Below are positions 16,686-25,620 of a DNA stretch of 64,000 nt, one piece after another. A program made the translations under genes and the position numbers. Each line of letters starts with the position of its first letter. The first letter of the stretch is position 1. The stretch lies in assembly GCA_045563055.1 (NCBI GenBank), contig JBJKUR010000014.1, forward strand, positions 1 to 64,000, read 5' to 3'. The stretch is from Methylaequor sp045563055. GTDB lineage: Bacteria > Pseudomonadota > Alphaproteobacteria > Methylaequorales > Methylaequoraceae. The notes under the pieces were generated by a model, which was given only the letters and a program-made list of their open reading frames with translations, was not told where the DNA came from and ran no database searches.

Positions 16686-18077
16686 TCAATTTTCAACATT
16701 TATTTTACTTGCAATTTCTGGACTGAATTCCTGAATCGCCTGCTTTAATTCATTAATTTGATTTACTAACCCCTTTTTGCTTTCAGCCTCACACCTTACT
16801 ACCAAACAGGGTTGGGTATTAGATGCCCTCAGAAGCCACCACCCCCCTGAACCACTTACTCTAAGACCATCTATATCAGTGATATTTTTTTTTAACTCTC
16901 TTTGTTTAATGCTTATTTCTTTAATCAGTTTAAATTTCGAAGAATCATCGCAATCTATTCTTATTTCCGGAGTATTAAAAGATTTAGGAACTTTATCGAA
17001 AATTTCAGATAAACTATCTTCAGAATCTGTCAAAATTTCAATTAACTTTAGACTGGCAAACAAAGCATCGTCAAAACCATTGTTTTCCCTAAAAAATATA
17101 TGTCCACTCATCTCACCAGCTAAATCTGATTGGGTTTCTTTCATATTCATTTTCACATGACTATGGCCAGTTTTAGAGATAAAGTAGGAAGCTCCTTTTT
17201 TTTTAATCTCATCAAATAATATCTGGCTACACTTGACATCACCAATAATTGAACATTGGTTATTTTTTTTTATTACATAATCTGAAAAAATCAGTAATAA
17301 AATATCTCCTGGAATAATTCTTCCCTTATTATCTAAAACACCTATTCTATCGCCATCTCCATCAAATGCTATGCCCGCGTCATATCCATTCTCACGAATT
17401 TCTTTTTTGCAAAACAACAGGTTCTTTGGTTCTGAGGGGTCTGGATGATGGTTTGGGAAATCCCCATCAATCTTATTAAAAAGTAATTTTTGCTTACCTT
17501 TAATTCGCTTTGCTAAAGAGCTTAGCACATCACCTGTTGAACCATTACCACAATCCCAAACAATATTTATATTTTTTTTTTGAGTAAAATTTTGAAATAT
17601 TTTTTCCAAATAAATAGCTTGTAAATCGACTTGCTCTCGTTTCCCTAATTTTTTTTTAAATGAAAAATTACGTGCTTTTTTTTCTAAACCTTTCAACTGA
17701 TCTTCATAAAAAGGGAGGTTGCCCAAAACAAATTTAAATCCATTATATTCCTTTGGATTATGAGAACCGGTTACCATAATCCCCCCCGATGACAAATTAT
17801 GTACACAGGAAAAATATAAAAGTGGTGTAGGAACTAGGCCAATTTCGCAGACATTTACCCCAACTTCTTGCAAACCTATTATTAAATTCTCTTTAAGTTC
17901 TTTTGAAGAATGCCTTCCGTCATATCCTACATTAACTGTTCTACCCTCTCCTACTTCAAGGCCGAATAATTGACCAATAACTTTTGCATCTTCTGTAAAT
18001 AAGGTTTCATTAACAATTCCTCTAATATCATAAGATCTGACTATCGATTCATCAAACTTATGTTGTATAGTTTTCAT
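16686..18077 (-). CDS. Phosphomannomutase/phosphoglucomutase
   Basis: This 463-residue alpha-D-phosphohexomutase interconverts sugar 1- and 6-phosphates. It has the phosphoserine loop MVTGSHNPKEYNG (active S105), the metal loop FDGDGDR near 240, the sugar-binding GEMSGH loop and the C-terminal phosphate site (SNTQPCLVVRCEA). The long form with a SYDIRG start resembles bifunctional AlgC-type PMM/PGM, so it could make both Man-1-P and Glc-1-P. It overlaps ugd by 4 bases, which ties it to UDP-glucose/UDP-glucuronate supply. A second mutase, GlmM, lies at 59665. Confidence 0.9.
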   Translation of the reverse strand: MKTIQHKFDESIVRSYDIRGIVNETLFTEDAKVIGQLFGLEVGEGRTVNVGYDGRHSSKELKENLIIGLQEVGVNVCEIGLVPTPLLYFSCVHNLSSGGIMVTGSHNPKEYNGFKFVLGNLPFYEDQLKGLEKKARNFSFKKKLGKREQVDLQAIYLEKIFQNFTQKKNINIVWDCGNGSTGDVLSSLAKRIKGKQKLLFNKIDGDFPNHHPDPSEPKNLLFCKKEIRENGYDAGIAFDGDGDRIGVLDNKGRIIPGDILLLIFSDYVIKKNNQCSIIGDVKCSQILFDEIKKKGASYFISKTGHSHVKMNMKETQSDLAGEMSGHIFFRENNGFDDALFASLKLIEILTDSEDSLSEIFDKVPKSFNTPEIRIDCDDSSKFKLIKEISIKQRELKKNITDIDGLRVSGSGGWWLLRASNTQPCLVVRCEAESKKGLVNQINELKQAIQEFSPEIASKINVEN

Positions 18078-19396
18078 AAGTTTTTCCTACCTATTGAATA
18101 GTATTTAAAACCATTACTTTTCATCTCCTCAGGGTTATAAATATTTCTAAGATCTATAATTATATTTTGTCTCAGGGACTCCTTTAATTTCTTCATATTA
18201 AGAGCTCTAAATTGATTCCATTCTGTCAAAATTACTATTGCATCCGATCCTTTTGCAGCCTCATAGGCACTAGAACACCATTTTATTTTCTTATTTTTTT
18301 CAGATAAATAAGTTTTTGCCTCATTCATGCCCTCAGGGTCAAAAACACGAAGCTCACAATTATTTTCAATTAACTTAGGAATTATATCTAAACTTGGGCT
18401 ATCCCTCATATCATCTGTATTAGGTTTAAAAGTCAAGCCTAAGATTGCCAACACACTAGTTGAAGTGCTTTTTGGAATTGCTTCTAAAATTTTTTTGTGC
18501 ATTGTTTTTTTTCTGTTTTTATTACTTTCTACAACATGCTCTATCAGTTTTAACGGGGATTTAAAGTCTTGCGCTGTTTTTACTAAAGCAAGCGTGTCCT
18601 TTGGGAAACAAGATCCTCCGTAACCTGGACCAGGATGTAAAAACTTTTTGCCGATTCTTCCATCTAACCCAATACCAGTTGAAACATCTCCAACATCTGC
18701 CCGTACTTTTTCGCACAAGTCAGCAATTTCATTAATAAAAGTTATTTTTGTGGCTAGAAAAGAATTAGCAGCATACTTGATTAACTCTGCAGTTTCTCTT
18801 TTTGTGAAAAGAATTGGTGTTTCAAGTAAAAATAGTGGCCTGTATAATTCTTTTAAAATATCTCTTGCTCTCTTTGATTCACAGCCTATGACAACTCTAT
18901 CAGGCCTCATGAAATCGTTTATAGCAGAACCTTCTCTTAAAAATTCAGGATTTGAAGCAACATCAAACTCAATGTCTGGTTTAAACTTCTTAATTATATC
19001 ATAAACTTTTTTTCCAGTTCCAATTGGAACTGTTGATTTATTTACTACCACAGCATAATTATCAAGATTCTTTGCAATTTCTTCTGCTGCCATAAAAACA
19101 TAACTTAAATCTGCATGTCCATCGCCTCTTCTAGAAGGTGTACCAACAGCAATAAATATTGCTGATGAATCTTTCAGAGATAATGAAATATCAGTTTCAA
19201 ATGAAAGTCTTTTCTCATCTATATTTTTCTGGACTAGTTCTTCAAGTCCAGGCTCATAGATAGGGATGATTCCTTTCTTTAATTTTTTTATTTTCTGTTT
19301 ATCTTTATCAACACATACAACATCGACACCAAATTCAGCAAAGCATGCTCCTGATACTAGACCCACATAACCTGTTCCAACCACTGTAATTTTCAT
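18074..19396 (-). CDS. ugd: UDP-glucose 6-dehydrogenase
   Basis: This 440-residue NAD-dependent enzyme oxidises UDP-glucose to UDP-glucuronate. The Rossmann motif KITVVGTGYVGLVSGACFAE opens the protein. The catalytic Cys263 sits in GYGGSCFPKDT, and K207 and N211 are in ELIKYAANSFLATK. The C-terminal UDP-binding domain has LGLTFKPNTDDMRDSPS. It overlaps the mutase downstream and the galU stop upstream by 4 bases each, forming galU-ugd-pmm/pgm, a sugar-nucleotide operon for surface polysaccharide. Confidence 0.96.
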   Translation of the reverse strand: MKITVVGTGYVGLVSGACFAEFGVDVVCVDKDKQKIKKLKKGIIPIYEPGLEELVQKNIDEKRLSFETDISLSLKDSSAIFIAVGTPSRRGDGHADLSYVFMAAEEIAKNLDNYAVVVNKSTVPIGTGKKVYDIIKKFKPDIEFDVASNPEFLREGSAINDFMRPDRVVIGCESKRARDILKELYRPLFLLETPILFTKRETAELIKYAANSFLATKITFINEIADLCEKVRADVGDVSTGIGLDGRIGKKFLHPGPGYGGSCFPKDTLALVKTAQDFKSPLKLIEHVVESNKNRKKTMHKKILEAIPKSTSTSVLAILGLTFKPNTDDMRDSPSLDIIPKLIENNCELRVFDPEGMNEAKTYLSEKNKKIKWCSSAYEAAKGSDAIVILTEWNQFRALNMKKLKESLRQNIIIDLRNIYNPEEMKSNGFKYYSIGRKNL

Positions 19397-20259
19397 AATT
19401 TTCTTAAAATTTTCCTTAGATTCCTTTTAATACCTTCATCATTTAATCCAAAGTTTAAATTTGCTTCAATAAAACCTAGTTTGCTCCCACAGTCAAATCT
19501 ATCACCCTCAAATTTTAACCCATACAAACCATTTTTTTTTAAATTGCCTAAACTGTCTGTCAACTGAATTTCATTGCCAAAGCCCTTCTTTTGTCTGTCT
19601 AGAAAATCAAAAACTCTAGAATTTAGAATATATCTTCCCACAACTGACAGATTTGAAGGGGCATTTTTTGGTTCAGGTTTTTCGACTAACTTTTCAATTG
19701 AATAATAATTATTGATTTTTTTATTTGTTTTTACCACACCATATTTATACACTTCACTTCTGGGAACTTCCTCTAAAGCTAGAACAGATCCACCATTTGT
19801 TTTTTTTGAGACTTCGATAAGTTGTTTGATCGCAGGTTTCTTGGAAAGTATAATATCATCTGGGAGAATAACAGCAAAGTTCTCATTTTTTCCTATCAGA
19901 TCTCTAGCGCACCATACAGCATGACCCAAACCTTTAGGCTCATCTTGAATAACATAAAAAAAATTTCCCAGCCTGTTTTGACTTTGGATTAATTTTAAGT
20001 GTTCCTTTTTTTTTTTTTGTTTAAGCAATTGCTCTAAAATATGAGAATTATCAAAATGCTCTATTATTGAATTTTTTTTTGATGATGTAACAAAAATCAT
20101 ATGTTCTATTCCTGATTTTGCTGCCTCAATCACTGCCCATTCTAAAATAGGTCTGTCTAAAATTGTTAACATCTCTTTTGGAATTGATTTGGTCGCTGGA
20201 AGAAATCTAGTTCCAAGACCAGCAATAGGGAAAACTGCTTTACTAACTGGGAGATTCAT
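19393..20259 (-). CDS. galU: UTP--glucose-1-phosphate uridylyltransferase
   Basis: This 288-residue enzyme makes UDP-glucose. It has the nucleotidyltransferase signature KAVFPIAGLGTRFLPATK near the N-terminus, then KEMLTILDRP, EEVPRSEVYKYGVV and FEGDRFDCGSKLGF. I choose ATG 20259 because it leaves five residues before KAVFPIAG, as in the family. A TTG at 20295 would add 12 hydrophobic residues and overlap the J-protein stop. No clear Shine-Dalgarno precedes either start. It probably acts with Ugd and the mutase. Confidence 0.93.
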   Translation of the reverse strand: MNLPVSKAVFPIAGLGTRFLPATKSIPKEMLTILDRPILEWAVIEAAKSGIEHMIFVTSSKKNSIIEHFDNSHILEQLLKQKKKKEHLKLIQSQNRLGNFFYVIQDEPKGLGHAVWCARDLIGKNENFAVILPDDIILSKKPAIKQLIEVSKKTNGGSVLALEEVPRSEVYKYGVVKTNKKINNYYSIEKLVEKPEPKNAPSNLSVVGRYILNSRVFDFLDRQKKGFGNEIQLTDSLGNLKKNGLYGLKFEGDRFDCGSKLGFIEANLNFGLNDEGIKRNLRKILRKL

Positions 20260-20291
20260 TAATAATAAATTTAAACGAAAAAAAAAAAATC

Positions 20292-20735
20292 TCAACCTAA
20301 AAGAGTCTCTTTGGCTTTATTTAGTTGTTTTGTAATCCACTCCGAACCACCTTTATCTGGATGATTAATTTTCATAAGTTCTTGATATCTTTTGTTTATT
20401 GAAAATCTCGTCGCACCCTCATCAAGACCAAGTATTTCTAGGGCTTCTTTTTTATCAATATTCGAAGAAAAACTTTTATTTTTTTTTCTTAGAAATAACT
20501 GAGCGATAAAACCAATTAAAAATCTCCACCTGTAGAGAATCAAAAAAATTGCTGGTAAGACTGATATTAACTGAGGAAACTTTACCATCAAAATTAAAAT
20601 AAATATAAATAAAAAAAAAGCAGAAATGAATTTTAATCTTTTTTTAAATTTTTCTCTTGACGAATGAATTAATTCAATAAGAAATGCAAGTAAAATAGTT
20701 GCAAAGATAATCCCAAAAATAATATAGTAAAGCAT
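20292..20735 (-). CDS. Membrane-anchored J-domain protein
   Basis: This 147-residue protein has two or three N-terminal hydrophobic segments (about 2-22, 37-50, 56-80). A compact C-terminal J domain follows (about 97-146) with the Hsp70-activating HPD at 125-127. The order membrane helices then J domain, and the sequence HPDKGGSEWITKQLNKAKE, resemble the mitochondrial Tim14/Pam18 class and its alphaproteobacterial relatives more than DnaJ, DjlA or CbpA. It would recruit DnaK to the inner membrane; the client is unknown. Its start is 14 bases from the divergent glycosyltransferase gene, so promoters lie inside coding DNA. Confidence 0.85.
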   Translation of the reverse strand: MLYYIIFGIIFATILLAFLIELIHSSREKFKKRLKFISAFFLFIFILILMVKFPQLISVLPAIFLILYRWRFLIGFIAQLFLRKKNKSFSSNIDKKEALEILGLDEGATRFSINKRYQELMKINHPDKGGSEWITKQLNKAKETLLG

Positions 20736-20749
20736 TTTAATAATTAATT

Positions 20750-21868
20750 ATGAAAAAATATAAACTTTTATATTTTGTAAGTGAAGATGAATATTTTTTA
20801 TCTCACAAAATAAAACAAGCTCATTCAGCTTTAAAAAACAACTTAGATGTTCTTGTTGTTTGTAAATTTAGTAATTATGAAAAAAAAATCAAATCCATGG
20901 GTTTTAAGACACATCATTTAAATATGGATAGACGATCAGTAAATCTATTTAAAGAGTTATTTTGTTTAATAAAATTTTATAAAATTGTAAAAGAATTTGA
21001 ACCTGACTTTATTCAAAGTATGGCATTAAAACCTATCCTTTACACTTCATTAATTTCAAAGTTAATAGGTAAAACAAAAATTCTTCTATGTGTTGTTGGT
21101 TTAGGGTTTTTATTTATCAATAAAAATATTTCAACTGGTCTGATAAAATACTTCTATATAGCTCTACTAAGAATTTTTTTAATAAAAAATAAGGCTCTAT
21201 TTATATTTCAAAATAACGATGACAAGTTAATATTTGAAAAAAAAAAAATTATAAAATATTCAAAGTTCAAAATTATTAGAGGTTCTGGCGTTGATACCTC
21301 CAAATTTAAGAAAAAAAGTACAAAAAAAATCTTTGATGTTATTTTTCATTCTAGGATTTTATATGACAAAGGTTTTTTAGAACTTATTAATGCCGTAAGA
21401 ATAATTAAAAAAAAAAGATCAATAAAAGTTTTGATACTTGGAATTCCAGATTATGGAAACAAATCAGCAGTAGAATATAAAAAACTAAATGATTGGCAAA
21501 AGGAGAAGTTAATAGTTTGGTATGGTAAGAAAAAAAATGTCATTCCATACCTCCAGAAATCAAGAGTAGCAGTCCTTCCCTCTTATAGAGAAGGTCTTCC
21601 AAAATCTATGTTGGAGGCTTCAAGTTGCGAACTGCCTCTAATAACTTCAAATGTTGAGGGTTGTAAAGAAATTTGTATTGACGGCTTCAATGGTATTTTA
21701 GTTCCTGCTAAAGATTATATTTCATTATCAAAAGCTATTGAAAAAATATTAGAAAATAAAGAATTAGAAGCCTTGTATGGAAGGAATGGGAGAAAGTTTA
21801 TTCAAAAAAATTTTTCTGATAAAATAATAAACAAACAATTTATAAATATTTACAAAAATTGGATTTAA
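20750..21868 (+). CDS. Glycosyltransferase family 4 (GT4)
   Basis: This 372-residue GT-B enzyme probably adds a sugar in surface polysaccharide or O-antigen synthesis. The N-terminal half has hydrophobic stretches (TKILLCVVGLGFLF; YIALLRIFLI). The C-terminal GT4 domain has FHSRILYDKGFLELI, KVLILGI and the sugar-nucleotide site PSYREGLPKSMLEASSCELP, followed by SNVEGCKEI and NGILVPAKD. The E(x7)E motif appears as EGLPKSMLE. Donor and acceptor are unknown. It ends in a 4-base convergent overlap with fhs and is next to the UDP-sugar operon. Confidence 0.88.
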   Translation: MKKYKLLYFVSEDEYFLSHKIKQAHSALKNNLDVLVVCKFSNYEKKIKSMGFKTHHLNMDRRSVNLFKELFCLIKFYKIVKEFEPDFIQSMALKPILYTSLISKLIGKTKILLCVVGLGFLFINKNISTGLIKYFYIALLRIFLIKNKALFIFQNNDDKLIFEKKKIIKYSKFKIIRGSGVDTSKFKKKSTKKIFDVIFHSRILYDKGFLELINAVRIIKKKRSIKVLILGIPDYGNKSAVEYKKLNDWQKEKLIVWYGKKKNVIPYLQKSRVAVLPSYREGLPKSMLEASSCELPLITSNVEGCKEICIDGFNGILVPAKDYISLSKAIEKILENKELEALYGRNGRKFIQKNFSDKIINKQFINIYKNWI

Positions 21869-23547
21869 AACAAACCTTGAATATTACCATCCTCTCCTAT
21901 CTTAACTTCATAAGCAGCTGGTTTTTTTGGTAAACCAGGCATTGTCATTATATCACCTGCAATCGCAACAATAAATTCCGCACCTGCAGAAAGTCTTATT
22001 TCTCTGATCTGAATCTCATGATTTTCAGGAGCACATTTTTGGGTTGGATCAGTACTAAAACTATATTGTGTTTTTGCCATACAAACTGGAAAATGATCAA
22101 ATCCCAGCTTGGAAATTTCCATTAGTTTTTTTGTTGCCGCAGGCGAAAAAGTGACATTCTTTGCTCTGTATATTTCTGTAGCTATTTTGAATATTTTTTC
22201 TTCAGGTTTGTCCTTATCATCATATAGGAATTTTAAATTTGAACTGTTATTTTCAATTGTATTTATTACAGTTTTAGCTAGTTCAGCCGCTCCTTTACCT
22301 CCATCTTTCCAATGTTCTGCTAAAATTGCGCTAACACCTCTTTCTTTGCATTCTTGTTGAACTTTTTTGATTTCATTCTCAGTATCAGTTGGAAATCTAT
22401 TAATTGCAACAACGGTAGGGATACCAAATTTTGATAAATTTTCTATATGTCTAATCAAATTCGGCAGTCCATCTGAAACAGCTTTAATATTTTCCTCTCC
22501 TAGTTTTTTTTGGTTAACATTCCCATGAAGTTTCAATGCTCTAACTGTAGCCACAACAACAGCACAAGAAGGGACTAATCCCGTTTTTCTACATTTAATG
22601 TTTAAGAATTTCTCAGCTCCTAAATCAGCACCAAAACCTGCTTCAGTTACTACATAGTCTGAAAGTTTAAGTGCAGTTTTAGTTGCTATAACTGTATTGC
22701 ATCCATGAGCAATATTAGCAAATGGGCCTCCGTGAATAAAAGCAGGGTTGTTTTCAAGTGTCTGAACTAAATTAGGTTGAAGAGCGTCTTTTAGTAATAC
22801 TGACATTGCTCCATCGGCTTTTATATCGCTACAAAATATTGGTTCTAAATCTCTATTATACCCAATTATTATTTTTCCTAATCGGTTTGTTAGATCTTTA
22901 AAATCTTTTGCTAAACACAGAATTGCCATGACCTCTGATGCAACAGTAATGTCAAATCCATCCTCTCTTGAAAATCCATTTGAGATTCCTCCTAATGAAT
23001 TTGTTATTGATCTTAAAGCCCTGTCATTCATATCAACAACTCTTCTCCATGTAACTCTCCGACTATCAATTTTTGGTTCCATGTTCCAATAAATGTGATT
23101 ATCAATCATTGCAGATAAAAGCATATGTGCGGAAGTAATAGCATGAAAATCACCTGTGAAATGTAGATTGATATCTTCCATGGGAACAACTTGAGCATAC
23201 CCTCCACCAGCTGCACCACCTTTCATCCCAAAGCAAGGACCTAGACTTGGTTCGCGCAATGCAACCATAGCCTTCTTTCCAATATAATTAAGTCCATCAG
23301 TGAGTCCAACTGAAGTTGTTGTCTTTCCCTCTCCAGCTGTAGTTGGTGTCATAGCTGTAACTAGTATAAGCTTTCCGTCTTTTTTATCTTGTATCTGATT
23401 TATAAAATCGGAACTTAATTTAGCTTTGAAGTGGCCATAAGGAACTAGGTTAGATTCGTCTATCGACAAAACATCAGAGGCTATTTTTGAAATTGGAAGT
23501 TTTTTTGAACCTCTTGCTATTTCTAAGTCTGTTTTATAATCACCCAT
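21865..23547 (-). CDS. fhs: Formate--tetrahydrofolate ligase
   Basis: This 560-residue enzyme makes 10-formyl-THF from formate, ATP and THF. The ATP loop TPTTAGEGKTTTSVGL lies at about 67-82, followed by REPSLGPCFGMKGGAAGGGYAQ in two adjoining motifs and FHAITSAHMLL. The C-terminal part ends PGLPKKPAAYEVKIGEDG. The length is normal. In streamlined marine alphaproteobacteria this enzyme is part of one-carbon oxidation/assimilation; no folD or gcvT is in the window. It follows a small HExxH protein gene by 16 bases on the same strand. Confidence 0.96.
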   Translation of the reverse strand: MGDYKTDLEIARGSKKLPISKIASDVLSIDESNLVPYGHFKAKLSSDFINQIQDKKDGKLILVTAMTPTTAGEGKTTTSVGLTDGLNYIGKKAMVALREPSLGPCFGMKGGAAGGGYAQVVPMEDINLHFTGDFHAITSAHMLLSAMIDNHIYWNMEPKIDSRRVTWRRVVDMNDRALRSITNSLGGISNGFSREDGFDITVASEVMAILCLAKDFKDLTNRLGKIIIGYNRDLEPIFCSDIKADGAMSVLLKDALQPNLVQTLENNPAFIHGGPFANIAHGCNTVIATKTALKLSDYVVTEAGFGADLGAEKFLNIKCRKTGLVPSCAVVVATVRALKLHGNVNQKKLGEENIKAVSDGLPNLIRHIENLSKFGIPTVVAINRFPTDTENEIKKVQQECKERGVSAILAEHWKDGGKGAAELAKTVINTIENNSSNLKFLYDDKDKPEEKIFKIATEIYRAKNVTFSPAATKKLMEISKLGFDHFPVCMAKTQYSFSTDPTQKCAPENHEIQIREIRLSAGAEFIVAIAGDIMTMPGLPKKPAAYEVKIGEDGNIQGLF

Positions 23548-23563
23548 AATCTTCCCCCTTAAA

Positions 23564-23953
23564 CTAATTCATTTGATAGGATCTACACCTTTTAACATTA
23601 AGAATCTTTACTATACCATTTATTGTAGACATTTCTTCTAAAAATTTATTTTGTAATTGGTAAGCTTCTTTTTCTTTAAAAGCATTTTCCATATTCTTAT
23701 TCACCTGAAATGAATGAATCATTTCGTGAAGAAGAATTGATTGATTACAGAAATTGTCTAAGTCCATATTTGTTATCAATATCCCAGTTTTTTGAGAATA
23801 AAATGCTAATACAGGACACTTTCCTCCACAAACCAATTTTTGAATTACTCTCTCATTCACTATTTTAACTGTAGAATCAAATTTACTAATATCATAATTT
23901 GTGTTAAGAGAAACCCATTGCAACAGAACTGATATAAGTTTATTTATGGTCAT
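23564..23953 (-). CDS. Small HExxH putative metallopeptidase (DUF6647-like), copy 1
   Basis: This 129-residue protein has a zinc-site motif LLHEMIHSFQ, a central paired-cysteine stretch (VCGGKCPVLAFY) and an N-terminal amphipathic/hydrophobic helix. It is a paralog of the protein at 48993-49448; both share M-start, (S/A)xLxxW, Cys-x(n)-Cys, ILLHE(M/F)(I/V)H and the acidic YQ.Q...L tail. The start at 23953 is set by that alignment, not the ATG at 23998. Its start codon overlaps the divergent pyrE start codon region (23946-23953). A peptidase function is inferred from the motif only; DUF6647 is my best family match. Confidence 0.7.
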   Translation of the reverse strand: MTINKLISVLLQWVSLNTNYDISKFDSTVKIVNERVIQKLVCGGKCPVLAFYSQKTGILITNMDLDNFCNQSILLHEMIHSFQVNKNMENAFKEKEAYQLQNKFLEEMSTINGIVKILNVKRCRSYQMN

Positions 23954-24602
23954 CAAATCAACAATAGAAAAAAAATTATCAAAAAAGGCTGCTAACATCC
24001 TTCTGGATTTAAAGTGTATTAACTTTAGTCCAAAAAAACAATTTAAATTAACTTCCGGAAAAAAAAGCCCAGTATATTGCGATTGTAGAAGAATAATTTC
24101 TTTTCCACGTGAATGTAAAGAGCTTATTGATTTTGGAGTAAAAAAAATAGGTCATAAAATAAATCTATCAGAAATAACAAATGTTGCGGGAGGTGAGTCA
24201 GCAGGTATACCCTTTGCAGCTCTGATAGCAAATAGACTTAAAATGCCAATGACCTACATAAGAAAAGAAAGAAAAAAGTTTGGTAAAAACTCACAGATAG
24301 AAGGTATAATGTCACGAAGAGATAAAGTTTTGCTTGTTGAAGACTTGATGACAGATGGAGGAAGTAAATTAAATTTTTTAAACGCCATATATCAAGAAAA
24401 AGCAATTATAACGGGAATTTTTGTAATATTTAATTACGGAATAATAAATGATTTTTTTTCTTTTAAAAAAAAAAAAATAGATATAATTTTTTTAACTAGT
24501 TGGAAATTTATTTTGGAATCTGCATTTGAAAAAAAGATTCTAGATTTAAAAGAAATACAGTTGATAGAAAAATTTTTATTTGATATTGGTGTTAAAAATT
24601 AG
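23946..24602 (+). CDS. pyrE: Orotate phosphoribosyltransferase
   Basis: This 218-residue enzyme makes OMP from orotate and PRPP in pyrimidine synthesis. It has FKLTSGKKSPVYCDCRRIISFP, the AGGESAGIPFAA loop, YIRKERKKFGKNSQIEG and the PRPP motif VLLVEDLMTDGGSK. I choose ATG 23946; an upstream GTG at 23901 is in frame but adds a polar tail unlike the family. The DUF6647-like gene starts on the opposite strand within the same few bases, so the promoter must lie in that gene. The C-terminus is Lys/Phe-rich with long A-runs. The end overlaps thiG by 11 bases (convergent). Confidence 0.92.
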   Translation: MVIKSTIEKKLSKKAANILLDLKCINFSPKKQFKLTSGKKSPVYCDCRRIISFPRECKELIDFGVKKIGHKINLSEITNVAGGESAGIPFAALIANRLKMPMTYIRKERKKFGKNSQIEGIMSRRDKVLLVEDLMTDGGSKLNFLNAIYQEKAIITGIFVIFNYGIINDFFSFKKKKIDIIFLTSWKFILESAFEKKILDLKEIQLIEKFLFDIGVKN

Positions 24603-25371
24603 ATATTTTTCCTCTAAAAGTAGTGCTGTTAGACGCTAATTTACTTTTTTCAATAAATCCTGACTTAAAACCTTTTCTTCCAGAAATAATAGCCATTTTC
24701 ATTGATTCAGCCATTTCTATTGGATTTAATGACCTGGCTACAGAGGAATTTAATAAAACTCCGTCGAAGCCTAATTCCATAACTCTACAAGCATCACTTG
24801 GCTTGCCTATCCCTGCATCTACAAAAACCTTGCCTGCACACATTTTTCTAATTGTCTCTAAATTGTGTTCGTTCCTAATTCCTAGACCTGACCCTATCGG
24901 GGAAACCAAAGGCATTACGACCTCACAACCAATATCCTCTAATCTTTTACATAGAACAGGATCATCAGAGCAATATGCAAAAATTTTAAATTTTTTCTTT
25001 ATAAGTTCTTTGCATGTCTCGTAAAGCTCTATTGGGTCTGGGAGTAACATCTCTTGATCACTTATTAACTCTAATTTAATCCAATTAGTATTTAAGCTTT
25101 CTCTGGCCAATTCAGCTGTCAAAATTGCTTCTTTTTTTGTAAAACATCCCGCAGTGTTGGGAAGAAAGGTAAACTTTTTGTCAATTAAATCTAAATAATT
25201 AACTGTATCTTTAAAATTCATTCTTCTAATTGCAATTGTGATTATTTCTGTTTCAGATGATGATAATGATTTATTTAGTATACTTAGATTTGGAAACTGT
25301 GCCGTACCCATTATCAACCTTGATTTAAAATATTTACCGTCAATTTCCAGAAGATCCGATTCCATTATCAT
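24592..25371 (-). CDS. thiG: Thiazole synthase ThiG
   Basis: This 259-residue TIM-barrel enzyme forms the thiazole phosphate of thiamine from DXP, ThiS-thiocarboxylate and dehydroglycine. Motifs are KYFKSRLIMGTAQFPN, NTAGCFTKKEAILTAELARE, NWIKLELISD (with the Schiff-base Lys), MPLVSPIGSGLGIRN and GVLLNSSVA. It overlaps thiS by 4 bases. Order here is thiO-thiS-thiG; thiF and thiE are not in the window. ThiO supplies dehydroglycine, as in aerobic bacteria lacking ThiH. Confidence 0.96.
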   Translation of the reverse strand: MIMESDLLEIDGKYFKSRLIMGTAQFPNLSILNKSLSSSETEIITIAIRRMNFKDTVNYLDLIDKKFTFLPNTAGCFTKKEAILTAELARESLNTNWIKLELISDQEMLLPDPIELYETCKELIKKKFKIFAYCSDDPVLCKRLEDIGCEVVMPLVSPIGSGLGIRNEHNLETIRKMCAGKVFVDAGIGKPSDACRVMELGFDGVLLNSSVARSLNPIEMAESMKMAIISGRKGFKSGFIEKSKLASNSTTFRGKISNF

Positions 25372-25598
25372 CCTCCAAAGAATGGTGAAACAATTTCTAT
25401 TCTATCAGATAAATTTATTTTTTTCCTTTTCCACTTATTTTTCTCAATTAATTGATTATTTACAGCGACAGCTAGTTTACATTTATCATCTATTTTTTTT
25501 TTTAAGAAAAGAGTTATTAGGTCGTAAAGACAAGGATTTTCCAAGCCACATTTAAAATCCTCCCCATTGATTAAGTAGATATTTATCAAATTAGTCAT
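25368..25598 (-). CDS. thiS: Sulfur carrier protein ThiS
   Basis: This 76-residue ubiquitin-like protein ends in the required Gly-Gly (ISPFFGG-type end, here VSPFFGG). The terminal Gly is adenylated and thiocarboxylated to give sulfur to ThiG. AVAVNNQLI corresponds to the conserved beta strand of the family. A stretch of about ten extra residues near DFKCGLENP/CLYD is unusual. It overlaps thiG by 4 bases. Confidence 0.93.
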   Translation of the reverse strand: MTNLINIYLINGEDFKCGLENPCLYDLITLFLKKKIDDKCKLAVAVNNQLIEKNKWKRKKINLSDRIEIVSPFFGG

Positions 25599-25620
25599 TT
25601 AAGAATGATAAACTAAAAAT

